A stretch of 64,000 nt of DNA from Pseudovibrio zosterae. GTDB lineage: Bacteria; Pseudomonadota; Alphaproteobacteria; Rhizobiales; Stappiaceae. The position numbers and the translations under genes are program-made. The stretch is taken from contig NZ_JAWXVZ010000003.1 in NCBI RefSeq assembly GCF_033843645.1, positions 1 through 64,000 of the forward strand. Reading direction: 5' to 3'. How positions within the stretch are numbered: the stretch's first letter is position 1; each line of letters starts with the position of its first letter. The notes below the pieces were generated by a model, which saw only the letters and a list, made by a program, of their open reading frames with translations, made no database searches and was not told the DNA's origin. Positions 24,870-36,400 of the stretch are shown here, piece after piece.

Positions 24870-26176
24870 TGAGCAACTGGGACTACGCCACAGACATTCG
24901 CGCAAGCCTGCAAACACGGCCGCCGCGCAGATCCGCCAACATCATCCTGATCTCGCTTGCCGTAATCATCGTGGCGCTGATCTGGGCGTCTCTGGCAGAG
25001 TTGGAAGAGGTCACCCGCGGCGATGGACGGGTGATCCCGTCCCGCCAGATTCAGGTTGTTCAGGCACCTGAGCGTGGCATCGTCAATCAGGTGCTGGTCG
25101 AAGAAGGGCAAATCGTTGAGGAAGGCATGGTGATCGTACGTGTAGACGACACCGGCTTTTCATCCCAGCTGGGCGAGATCCAGCAGCGTCAGAGCGCGCT
25201 TCAGGCCAAGGCGGCTCGGCTGGAGGCCGAGGCCCTCAACAAACCGCTAGTGTTTCCGGACGCGGTACGCACGCATGCGCTCCGGTTTGCTCTTGAAGAA
25301 GAACAGGTGTTTCTGGCCAACAAGCAACAGCAGGAAACCGACATTTCTGTCTTGAGCCTGCAGAAGCGTCAGAAGGAGCAGGAGCGCGAAGAGCTTCTTG
25401 CCGAGGAGCGCAAGCTTCAAAGCGTTCTGGAAACCATGGCCCGCGAGGTTGAAATCAACCGCGCCTTGTTTGAGCGCCGCGTGCTGCCGGAAATCGAGTT
25501 CCTGCGCTTGCAACGAGAGTTTCAGGAGCGAAGTGGCCAGCTGGAGATCATCAAGGCGTCGATCCAGCGAGTTAAGGCCAGTGAAGAGGAGTTGGCGGAA
25601 CGCATTGAGAGCGCTCGGCGGACCTTCTATGCCAAGTCTCGGGCGGAGTTGGCCGACACCCGCGCGCAGCTCGCCATTGTCGATGAAACTATTAAGGCCG
25701 CTCAGGATCGCGTTAGTAGAACGGACCTGCGCTCCCCCGTTTATGGGGTGGTGAACACGCTGAATATCACAACTCTGGGTGCGGTTGTTCAGCCTGGTGA
25801 ACCATTGGTGGAGATAGTGCCCCTAGATGACACACTTCTGATTGAGGCCAGAATCCGCCCTCAGGACGTCGCTTTTTTGCATCCCGGTCAGGAAGTGACG
25901 GTGAAGATAACTGCTTACGATTACTCAATTTATGGCGGTTTGAAGGGTAAGCTGGAGCGCATTGCTGCAGACTCTGTCGAGGATGAAAAAGGCAACCGTT
26001 TCTTCGAGGTGACAGTTCGTACCAATAAAAACTACCTGGGAACTAAAACGGATCCTTTACCAATAATGCCAGGAATGGTTGCTTCAATTGATGTTTTAAC
26101 CGGTTTTAAGACCGTACTTCATTACCTTCTGAAGCCTATCAACAAGGTGCAATCGGAAGCGCTGAGGGAGCGGTAA
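24869..26176 (+). CDS. lapC: Type I secretion membrane fusion protein (LapC/HlyD-like)
   Basis: Periplasmic adaptor linking the exporter to the TolC-like channel, 435 residues. A short cytoplasmic tail is followed by one membrane helix (about residues 23-44), a lipoyl half-motif (VVQAPERGIVNQVLVEEGQ), a long coiled coil (about 95-275, rich in E, Q and R), the second lipoyl half (DLRSPVYGVVNTLNITTLG) and a beta-barrel end (GMVASIDVLTGFKTVLHYLL) typical of HlyD. It is translationally coupled to lapB and followed by lapG. Confidence 0.92.
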   Translation: MSNWDYATDIRASLQTRPPRRSANIILISLAVIIVALIWASLAELEEVTRGDGRVIPSRQIQVVQAPERGIVNQVLVEEGQIVEEGMVIVRVDDTGFSSQLGEIQQRQSALQAKAARLEAEALNKPLVFPDAVRTHALRFALEEEQVFLANKQQQETDISVLSLQKRQKEQEREELLAEERKLQSVLETMAREVEINRALFERRVLPEIEFLRLQREFQERSGQLEIIKASIQRVKASEEELAERIESARRTFYAKSRAELADTRAQLAIVDETIKAAQDRVSRTDLRSPVYGVVNTLNITTLGAVVQPGEPLVEIVPLDDTLLIEARIRPQDVAFLHPGQEVTVKITAYDYSIYGGLKGKLERIAADSVEDEKGNRFFEVTVRTNKNYLGTKTDPLPIMPGMVASIDVLTGFKTVLHYLLKPINKVQSEALRER

Positions 26177-26205
26177 CCGAGGGCGCCTATTGAGGGGCGT
26201 TCAAA

Positions 26206-27111
26206 ATGAATACAACCCTTGCGAGGGGCGCCGCCAAGCGCGGTGCAACAGGTGCAGAAGGTACAGTTGGATTCTCGGTTTCATACCGGTTGATCTTGGC
26301 GTGTTCTATTTGGCTTGTGATGGGTGTTTTAAGCCTTGCTTACGCCAAGGTCGCAGACGGCGATCATGCCGTTGAGAGCAGGGCTAGGCTTGCGGTAGAC
26401 GAACCCGTGACTTGGTTTGCAGCGCATGTGCCGCAGCCCAGAGCCAAACCGCAACGCATTCACCTGACGAAGCTTGCCAGCGCGAACCCCGCGGTGACAA
26501 CGAAAACCGTCAGTAAGGCAGACCTCTTGAACAGCCGCTGGGCTCAGATCAATGAAAAGATGGAGGGCTATCTAGCCGATCCGCAACATTGTCTGAACAC
26601 CCTTGGAACCTGCAAGGATCCGGTCTTCAATCAGTGGGTTGGCCTTATGAAAAGCGCTGAAAAGCTTCGTAAGGCCCGGCGTCTACCCGTAATAAATCGC
26701 GGCATCAACGCCACGCTTTCTTACACGCTCGATCGCCAGAATTGGGGCGTGACGGATTATTGGGCGTCTCCGGAAGAAGCCCTTACCCGCAGGCGCGGTG
26801 ACTGTGAGGATTATGCAATCCTCAAGTATTGGAGCCTGGCACTACTTGGATTCGATCGCGACGATATGGAGGTCGTGGCGGTTTTTGACCAACGCACGAA
26901 ACAATATCACGCAATCCTGCGAATCAAGCAGGCAGGTGCAACGTACATCCTAGACAATCGAACCGCGCGAATCCGTTTGCCACAGGATTTACCTTTCTAC
27001 AAGACAGTATTCACAACCTCCGAGGGAGCGGATTTTACGGTCGCGTCCAATTTCAGGACACTGTCTAGCCTCGTTGATATTGCGACATCTGGTTCAAAAC
27101 AGGACAACTGA
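26206..27111 (+). CDS. lapG: Periplasmic transglutaminase-like cysteine protease LapG
   Basis: LapG-family (BTLCP, DUF920) protease that, in the known Lap system, cuts the adhesin at a di-alanine site and releases it from the surface when c-di-GMP is low. It has 301 residues with an N-terminal membrane/signal segment at about 27-47. The catalytic triad is visible: Cys200 in RRRGDCEDYAILK, His235 in YHAILR and Asp250 in YILDNR. It is the last gene of the operon, just before the adhesin gene, which carries the expected TAAG target. The c-di-GMP receptor LapD that would restrain it is not encoded in the window. Confidence 0.93.
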   Translation: MNTTLARGAAKRGATGAEGTVGFSVSYRLILACSIWLVMGVLSLAYAKVADGDHAVESRARLAVDEPVTWFAAHVPQPRAKPQRIHLTKLASANPAVTTKTVSKADLLNSRWAQINEKMEGYLADPQHCLNTLGTCKDPVFNQWVGLMKSAEKLRKARRLPVINRGINATLSYTLDRQNWGVTDYWASPEEALTRRRGDCEDYAILKYWSLALLGFDRDDMEVVAVFDQRTKQYHAILRIKQAGATYILDNRTARIRLPQDLPFYKTVFTTSEGADFTVASNFRTLSSLVDIATSGSKQDN

Positions 27112-27137
27112 ACAACGCAGACTCAGTAGAGTTATGT

Positions 27138-27175
27138 AAGGGCATTCCGAGGGCGTCTTCGGGGTGCCCTTTTTC
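27138..27175 (+). terminator. Terminator of the lap secretion operon
   Basis: A 12-bp stem (AGGGCATTCCGA/TCGGGGTGCCCT, two G-T pairs) with an 8-nt loop is followed by TTTTT, 27 nt past lapG. The adhesin gene therefore has its own promoter. Confidence 0.88.
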
Positions 27176-27483
27176 GTAACTGCTTGTCTCAGTTGGTCAA
27201 TCAACCTTCCAAAGTATCGCTAAAAACGCAGGCAGAAGCTTATACACCCATTAAGGTTATACAAAAGTTAACGGAACACAAGTGTTTCGTTGAGCCAAAT
27301 TGAACCATCCCCGTGCCAGCCTGAAACGCCGTTTGCGCCAATTTACCCTGCGTATCGAGCCGTTTGCAGTTAACCCTAAGATACTCGTTAAAATTTTATA
27401 GTTTGACTTTTTTCGACCCAGATAACAGAACTCAATTTAATTAAAATTTTAGTCGTATCTGAATGAATTTGGGGTTGCGTACC
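27176..27483 (+). promoter_or_regulatory. AT-rich promoter/leader region of the giant adhesin gene
   Basis: About 300 bp without a gene, becoming very AT-rich at 27370-27455 (GTTAAAATTTTATAGTTTGAC and TTTAATTAAAATTTT stretches). It must hold the promoter of the 12.5-kb adhesin gene since a terminator precedes it. No clean named operator is identified. Confidence 0.5.
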
Positions 27484-30400
27484 ATGACTGCTGACAATTC
27501 GGGAATCCAAACCTCTCCATTGCTCGTTGCACGGGTAGAAGGCACAGAAACCGCAGTCTTGACCCGCGCACCGGGGCAGTTGGTTGACTTCAGCGCAATG
27601 CTGGATGTCCCAGTCTCCCTCTTCCGCGTTGAGGACAGCCTGCAGGTCTTGTTCGGCGAAGGCGGCTCACTTGTCATCGAGGAGTTCTTCGTTGGCGATG
27701 AGAGCGCAGAAGTTGTGGTTGTCGGGCCAGAACGGGCCTTGTCTCTGGCAGACTTCGGAAGCCTTGTAGAAATCGTGCCGGTCGGTGAGTTCCAGACCGC
27801 AGCGGGAGAGGGGTCTCCGCTGGACAGCCAGTTGGATGGACCGCAGAGCAGTGGCTCCAACTTTGATGACGACGCCAATGCTGAAGACCTCGGTCCGGGG
27901 CTTGGTGTCACTGATCTGCTCCGCCCAGAAGAGCTTTCTGAAAACGCCGACGCCACTGATGATCTGGATGTTCTGGAAGGTGACAGCGAGCCCACACTGC
28001 TGGCGCCTGGCAGCTTTGATATTGGCGATCAGGATCTTTCCGAGGCAGACCTTGCAGATGATGGAACCGTAACGGCAATCGGCAGCCTTGGTGTCGATTT
28101 CGGCCGGGACGGCGATTTCGGTCGCGGAGTGGCTTTTGTTCTGGAAGACGGCGTGCCGGTTGATGCAGATGGCAACCCACTGGCGCTGACCTCGGACAAT
28201 GTCGCGCTTGAGTACAACACCTCGACTGTTTTGGAATCCTCCGTAGAAAGCGGCTTCACGGCTCAGCGTCTTGAGGCGGTAAAAGCGGATGGCTCCGGCG
28301 AAGTGGTCTTCACCGTTGAGCTGACTTCAGACGGCAACGGCGGCTACACCTTCACCCTTGTTGGTAATCTCGATCACCTCGGTGATAACGGCGACAACGC
28401 TCCAGTCAGCTTTCAGGTACTCGCAACTGACCGCGATGGCGATGGTGTCGTAACAACACTGCTTGTGAACGTCGCTGACGACCAGGCCGTGATCAATGCG
28501 GTTGAGGCTCTCACAGTCTCTGAAGAAGCTCTGGTTGCGGCAGATGGCGATGGCATTGGCAGCCTCACAGGCACGCTCGACATCGATTGGGGCGCAGATG
28601 ACAGCGATGCAGGAGACGTTGGCGGCCAGCAGGACACCCCCGGTGGCGTTGGCAATCGCTCCCTCACTTTTGCCGAAACAATGGCGGGCGACAGCGGTCT
28701 GACAAGTGCTGGCGAGCCTGTGACCTATGCGCTCAACGAAGCAGGAACGGAGCTCACTGCATCGGCCGGTGGCACAACCGTGTTCACCGTAACCCTGTCT
28801 GACGATGCATCCGGCGGTTATGTGTTCACTCTGTTTGAGCCGGTGGATCATGACGGCGACACGCTTCCTGTGTCCTTTGACATCCAGGCGACCGACGGAG
28901 ACGAAGACGTCTCATCAGGTTCCTTCACCGTTGACGTGGCGGACACAAATCCGGCTTTTGGGGAAGCTCAAGCGCGCACCATTCAGGAAAATGATTTGCC
29001 GGACGGCACGTCTCCAGATGCAGGTTTGACCACCAAGACTGGGGAGCTGAACATCGATTGGGGTGCAGATGACGCCGACAACGACGCCCTGGAAGGCGCT
29101 ACCGGCGACCGCACCCTCACATTCCAGTCCGTCGACAACCAGCCAGACGCAACGTCTGATGGTGTGCCTGTGCAGTATGTGCTCAGCGAAGACGGTACAG
29201 TGCTGACGGCTTATCGCGGCGACGAACGCGGCGAAGACGGCAAGGTCTTCGAAGTTTCCCTGAACGACGATGGCACCGGCTCCTACACATTTGAGCTTCT
29301 CGGCGCGCTGGATCACAATCCTCCGGGCTCCAACGGTCAGATGGTTTCCTGGAATCTGGACTTCAACATCACAGCCAAAGACGCCGATGGCGATACTGTC
29401 AACGGTGACTTCCGTGTGGTTGTGGCTGATGATGAGCCTGTCGTATCGAACCCGGATGGCGTTGCCCCGGGCGTCTCAAACGCAATCGTGAATGAAGCAG
29501 ACATTGAGGCTGGCGTTGACAACAGCGCAAGCGGCTCGCTCAAGGTCGATTTTGGTGCAGATGGATTTGGCTCCGTCAAGTTCTCCGGCATGTTTGATGT
29601 GCCGAACGAAAAGAGCGGCACGCTGACAGAAGGTGGTGCGCCGGTAGATACAGGACTGACCTCAGAAGGTGTTCCAGTTGTCGTGTCCTTGTCTGAAGAT
29701 GGGCTCACCCTCACGGGCTCTGCTGGTGGCGAAGACGTTTTTGTTGCGCAGCTTAATGAAAACAGTGCCGACTACACTGTCACGCTTTACGGCCCGATTG
29801 ATCACCAGGCGGGTGCAGACGGACGTGGCAATGGCCAGTCGCTGAACTTCAAGGTCACTGCCACTGACGGGGATGGCGACCCACTTGAACTGACGCTTTC
29901 CACGCGTATCATTGACGATGCGCCTGTCGTATCGAACCCGGATGGCGTTGCCCCGGGCGTTTCAAACGCAATCGTGAATGAAGCAGACATTGAGGCTGGC
30001 GTTGACAACAGCGCAAGCGGCTCGCTCAAGGTCGATTTTGGTGCAGATGGATTTGGCTCCGTCAAGTTCTCCGGCATGTTTGATGTGCCGAACGAAGAGA
30101 GCGGCACGCTGACAGAAGGCGGCGAGCCAGTCGAGACAGGACTGACCTCAGGAGGTGTTCCAGTTGTCGTGTCCTTGTCTGAAGATGGGCTCGCCCTCAC
30201 GGGCTCTGCTGGTGGGGAGGACGTTTTTGTTGCGCAGCTTAATGAAAACAGTGCCGACTACACTGTCACGCTTTACGGCCCGATTGATCACCAGGCGGGT
30301 GCAGACGGACGTGGCAATGGCCAGTCGCTGAACTTCAAGGTCACTGCCACTGATGGCGATGGCGACCCGCTTGAACTGACCCTTTCCACACGCATTATCG

Positions 30401-33400
30401 ACGATGAGCCAACCGCGTCCTTCTCTGGCACCTACGATCTGCCAGAAGCAACGGATGCAAATGGCGATTTCGCTGCGCAGACCGTCACCGGCACCCTGAA
30501 GTTCGATGGCGGCGCAGACGGTGCGAAAGTCACCGCAGTCAATTATCGCTTCGACGGCACCATTATGGAAATGGGCGAAAACGGTGAAGGTATTGAGTTC
30601 CACCCGTTTGTCACATCCGGCGGCGAAGAGATTTCTGTAGTTAACTCTGCGGGTGAAAATGGCCCGATTGTCACCGGTTGGGCGATGATCGACGGCGTTG
30701 AAACCAAGATCTTTGAGTTCACTGTAACCAATGCAGAAACCGGTGCTTTCGAGTTCACTCAGTATCAGGCCATCATGCACCCTGACCAAGGCGCAGATGG
30801 TGTCGAAACCGGTGCATCAGATGAACTTCGCATGGTGTTCGACTTCCAGGTCACCGATGGCGACGGCGACACCACGGACATCTTCAATGAAGGAACCGTG
30901 CAGATCGACATCCAGGACGATGGCCCGTCCATTGGTACCCCTGAAGATGGCTCAGTGGACGAAGATGGTATCGTTCTTGTAGGCGAAAACCTCATCGTCA
31001 ATGGCTCCTTCGAGCAGCCAGAGCTGGGCGATGGCAAGTGGCGCAATTACAAGGAAGGCCAGGGCGTTGAAGGCTGGGGCGGCACCGATGTCGAGATCCA
31101 GAACCAGTATGAAGGCCGCGTAGCTTCTGATGGCGAGCAGTATCTTGAGATTGATGCAGCTGGCGACGTCGATGTTGTCAGCCAGTCTGTTCAGACTGAA
31201 GCTGGCGTGTCCTATCAGCTCTCTTTTGATGTGGCTGCACGCGGCAATGGCGCAGAGACCATCGAGGTTTATTGGAATGGCGAGTTGGTCTCAGTTGAAC
31301 AGGCAGAGGGCGCTGACTGGAGCACCTTGACGTTCATCGTCAAGGGTACAGGCGGTATGGATACGCTTGAGTTCCGCGAGCCAGCTGGTGAGAACAACAG
31401 TCGCGGCGGTTTCATTGACAACGTCAGCCTCTACAAGATTGCCACGCCGGATGCTGGTGATGCGATCATCGACGGCTTCGCGCGTCAAGCGGAAGGTGAT
31501 CTGGGCATCGATTGGGGTGCAGACAACGCCGACAATGATGCACTGAACGGCGCCGATGGCGATCGCTCTGTCAGCTTCTCCGGAGCAAATTCGGAAGACG
31601 GGGCTCAGGTGCAAACGGTCAACAATGGGCCGCTGACGTCAAAGGGCCAGCCAGTGCTGCTGACCGAATTGGCAGATGGCACACTCGTTGGCTATACCGG
31701 CACCAAGCCTACGACTGCGGATGCAGATGGCGTCGTGTTCAAACTGAACCTGTCGGACGATGGGTCCGGATCCTACACATTCACGCTGGTTGGCAGCGTA
31801 GATCATCCGCTGGCTAACGTAGAGGATGATCTGGCCATCGATTTTGGCTTCACCGCCAAAGACAGCGACGGTGATACCGTTGAAGGTGATTTCACCATTA
31901 CAATCAACGATGACCTGCCACTTGTTGGGGGTGTCTCCACAGGCACGGTCGATGAAAGCAACCCGTCAACTGCTGATGGCACGCTTGAGAGCGGCGAAAA
32001 ACTGTCGCTGACTTCCATGGGCGACTACAGCGATCCAACCACGCATGTGTTCCGCGTCACCAACCCGACTGATGAACCGGTTGAATACACCTACGAAATC
32101 TACAAGGGACAAAAGGTTACGGCAGTTGCTCAGCCGGGTAACTCCTATTTCTCTGTTGAAACGAATGGGTACAAGCCAACAGTTATCATTCGCTACGACG
32201 TAGATGGCGTCGAAAAAAGCCAGACCAAAGCCGCAGGCAACCCGTCTCAGGTCGAAGGTGAAGCCATTGTTCCGATGAACGAAACGTATGGCACGCTGAA
32301 CATCGACCTTGGAGCCGACGATCAGCCACTGGCAGATGCGTTCAGCTTCGACTTTTCTAATCTGGATGGCATCAAGACCTCTGCAGGTTCCGAAGTTACA
32401 TTTACGCAGAGTGCAGGGGATCGGTTTGTAACGGCAACCGGCACAGATGCAGAAGGCAACCTGGTCGCAGAGCTGGTGTTCGATGGCCAGACACAGCAGT
32501 GGACATTCCGCCAGTTCGAGGCTCTTGAGCATTCTGACCAAACTGATGCGAATGACGGTCTGCCGCTGGACTTCGGCTACACAGTAACCGACGCCGATGG
32601 CGACACCGCATCCTCTTCCATCGTTGTGACCGTCAATGACGATGCGCCGACACTGGGTGAAGCTCAAGCGCGCACCATTCAGGAAAACGATCTTGCGGAT
32701 GGCACGTCTCCAGATGCAGGTTTGACCACCAAGACTGGGGACCTGAACATCGATTGGGGTGCAGATGACGCCGACAACGACGCCCTGGAAGGCGCTACCG
32801 GTGACCGCACCCTCACATTCCAGTCCGTCGACAACCAGCCAGCCGCCACGTCTGATGGTGTGCCTGTGCAGTATGTGCTCAGCGAAGACGGTACAGTGCT
32901 GACGGCTTATCGCGGCGACGAACGCGGCGAAGACGGCAAGGTCTTCGAAGTTTCCCTGAACGACGATGGCACCGGCTCCTACACATTTGAGCTTCTCGGC
33001 GCGCTGGATCACAATCCTCCGGGCTCCAACGGTCAGATGGAATCCTGGAATCTGGACTTCAACATCACAGCCAAAGACGCCGATGGCGATACTGTCGATG
33101 GTGACTTCCGTGTGGTTGTGGCTGATGATGCTCCAACGGCTGACTACTCCGGTCGCATCACACTGACCGAGACAACTGATGAAGACGGCGATTTCGTCGA
33201 GCAATCTGCTTCCGGTCAGATGATCTTTGATGGCGGCGCAGATGGTGCGACAGTCACCGAGATCCGCTATGAATCCGGTGAGGTCGACGGTAATACCGCG
33301 ATCATCGATGGTGATGCAGACAGCTTCACCCGGGTTGAGTTCACTTCTGGCGGAGAGGACGTCATCGTTACTCAATCCGCCGACGGTCTCACTCTTACTG

Positions 33401-36400
33401 GTGAAACCTCCAGTGGTCTCAAAGTCTTCACTCTGACAGTAGATAGTGTCGAAACTGGTGAGTACACCTTCACACAGCACGCCGCTATTGATCATCCAGA
33501 TGCAAATGAAACAGGTGCTGAAGATCCGCTGCGCATGAAGATTGGCTTCACCGTGACGGATGGCGATGGCGATACGGCAAGCCGCAGTTTCCAGGTTGAT
33601 ATCAATGACGATGGCCCGTCTATCGGTGAACCAACCGCAAAGACCGTCTCTGAAGTCAATTTGGACTACGGTTCAGACACCGGCTACTCCATCAGCATGG
33701 ACACCAATGGTGGGGCAAACAGGTTCTTCATCGAGCCGGGCGCTGACTTCTTCAAAGTTAGCGGGCAGGGTGTTGGGGGACAGCAGCCTGTAACTTTGGA
33801 ACTCCTGGGTGAGCTGTGGAATGGTGAGATCGTCACACGTAGTAACGGTAGCGAAGTACGCGGGAACTTCTCCAAGAATGACCCTGACGCCAAGATCAGC
33901 GTGAATGACAACCACATCGTCAACATCGGTGGCAGGGACACCGGCGGCAACTACAAGTTCCGCTTTGATAATGAACAGGATGCCAAAAACTTTGCTGAGT
34001 TCCTTAAGGACATCAAGGCAGATGGGTATCTGAACGAACTGTTCTCCGATCTGGGCCAGCTCAAGGTGAAGGGTGATCTGGACATTGATTGGGGCGCTGA
34101 CAGCGTTGATGCTGCTGGCGACAGCAAGACCGCGCAAGATGATGCTTCTGTACTGGAAGGCAACCGCGCAGTAACGTTCTCCGACACGCAAACGCCGGGC
34201 AACAACGTGGTTGTCAAGAACGGTGATGCCGTTGTCGATACACTCATGTCCCGCGGGGAAGAAGTCACTTACAGCCTGAATGGAGATGGCACCGTACTGA
34301 CGGCTTCTGCTGGTGCACGCACGGTCTTCACCGTCACCCTGTTGGATGATGGCTCTGGCAAGTACATTCTTGAGATGGTTGACACTCTGGATCATCCAGC
34401 TGGGGCCGAGGACGATCTTGCACTCTCCTTCGACTTTACCGCACGCGATAGCGATGGCGACACAGCGGATGGCCGTTTTGTCGTGACCGTGAAGGACGAT
34501 GTGCCGACCACATCAGACAGCGCGACGGTCGTGATTACTGAAGATGCGGAAGCGAATGGCGACTTCATCACTCAGTCCGACAAGGGACGCATGTTGTTCG
34601 AGGGCGGTGCAGATGATGCAGAAGTCACCGAGATCCGCTACGAGACTGACACCGTTGCGGGCAAGGCAGGCATTGCTGACGGCGAGAGCGGAGAGGCCAT
34701 TGGCTTCACCTCTGGTGGTGAGGAAGTAATCATCACTGCGTCCGACGATGGCTTGACACTGACCGGTACCACGGTTGGCGGCACCAAGGTGTTCACCGTC
34801 ACTGTCACCGACGCTGAGACCGGCCGCTTCACCTTCACCCAGTATGAAGCAATCGATCATCCGGACGCGAATGAGACCGGCGCTGCCGATCCTCTGTCCA
34901 TGACCATTGGCTACACCGTGACGGATGGCGATGGCGACACAGCAAACGGCACCGTCGAGGTCACCATCAATGATGATGGCCCGTCCATCGGCACGCCGAG
35001 CTCCAGCACCATTTCCGAGGCTGACCTGGCTGTGCCAGGCGAAAACCTCATCGTCAATGGCTCCTTCGAGCAGCCAGAGCTGGGCAATGGGAAGTGGAGC
35101 AACTACAAGGATGGCGCGGGCATTGAAGGCTGGAATGGCACTGATGTCGAGATCCAGAACCAGTATGAAGGCCGCGTAGCTTCTGATGGCGAGCAGTATC
35201 TTGAGATTGATGCAGCTGGCCAAGTGGACACCGTAAGTCAGTCCGTCCAGACTGAAGCTGGTGCTCAATATGAGTTGTCATTCGACATCGCGGCTCGCGG
35301 TGATGGTGCTGAAACCATTGAAGTTTATTGGAATGGTGTACTGCTCTCTGCTGAACAGGCTGAAGGCAGCGACTGGACAACCGTCTCCTTCGTGGTGACG
35401 GGCACAGGCGGCGAAGACACGCTTGAGTTCCGTGAACCAGCCGGTGAGAACAACAGTCTCGGCGGTCTCATTGACAACGTCAGCCTCTACAAGATCGGCA
35501 ACACCACGCCGGGCGGTGCCGTGGATGGCTATGCCCACAGTGTGGATGGCGACCTCAATGTGGATTGGGGCTCAGATAGCGCCGATGCCGGTGACGATGT
35601 GCAGGGCTCTCAAGACGACGCCTCTGTTGTTCTGGGTAACCGCGCGGTCCTGTTCACAGACGACAGTGTCTCGGTGACGCAGGGCGGTGAGGCAGTTTCC
35701 GAACTCACTTCCAAGGGCGAAAAGGTCGAGTTCGCGCTTAGCGAAAACAACACGGTTCTTACAGCGACAGCTGGTGGGCGTACGGTGTTCACCGTCACCC
35801 TGCTGGATGATGGCTCTGGCCAGTATATTCTTGACATGCTGGACACCCTTGACCATCCAACAGACAATCCGGGTGTTGCTGGCGAGGACCTGGAGCTAAG
35901 CTTCGAGTTTGTTGCACGCGACAGCGATGGTGATCTATCTGCACCTGGCGAGTTCACGGTAACTGTTGCTGACGATCCGCTTGCGGACCTCAGCGTGGTC
36001 AAGGTGGGTGACGGCGTTCGCAGCACCCACTACACCACCGACGAGCGGGACGCGGGCGGCTTGTCCGACAAGCTGGGCCAGCCGATCCAGCCAAACGCCG
36101 TTCCAAATGAAGCCGTGATCACGATGGAAGATGGGGTAGAGGTCGTCGCAGCGGACAGCTGGAATGCCGCGAAGAACGTCTTCTACACTTCAGGTACCGA
36201 GTCGTCTGACAAAGTGCGCCTTGAAGACTTCGTTCATGTGGATGCGGATACCCGCCTCAAGGACGAGGGTGTGTCCCTTGACATCGACAACGCAAAGCGC
36301 GGCAACATTGCCATGGGCGATGGCGACGATCAGCTCGACATCTCACTGGCAACCAACGGTTCGGGTTACTCCAACAAGTTTGTCATCGACACTGGTGACG

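Noticed and set aside
27176..27483. Possible CtrA sites (TTAA...TTAA) upstream of the adhesin gene
   Set aside because: TTAA pairs exist but spacings are 13-14 bp rather than the required 7, and the region is simply AT-rich.
31966..33495. 509-codon open frame on the minus strand
   Set aside because: Antisense shadow of the T1SS-143 repeats; the same shadow appears at the homologous repeat at 28915-29316.
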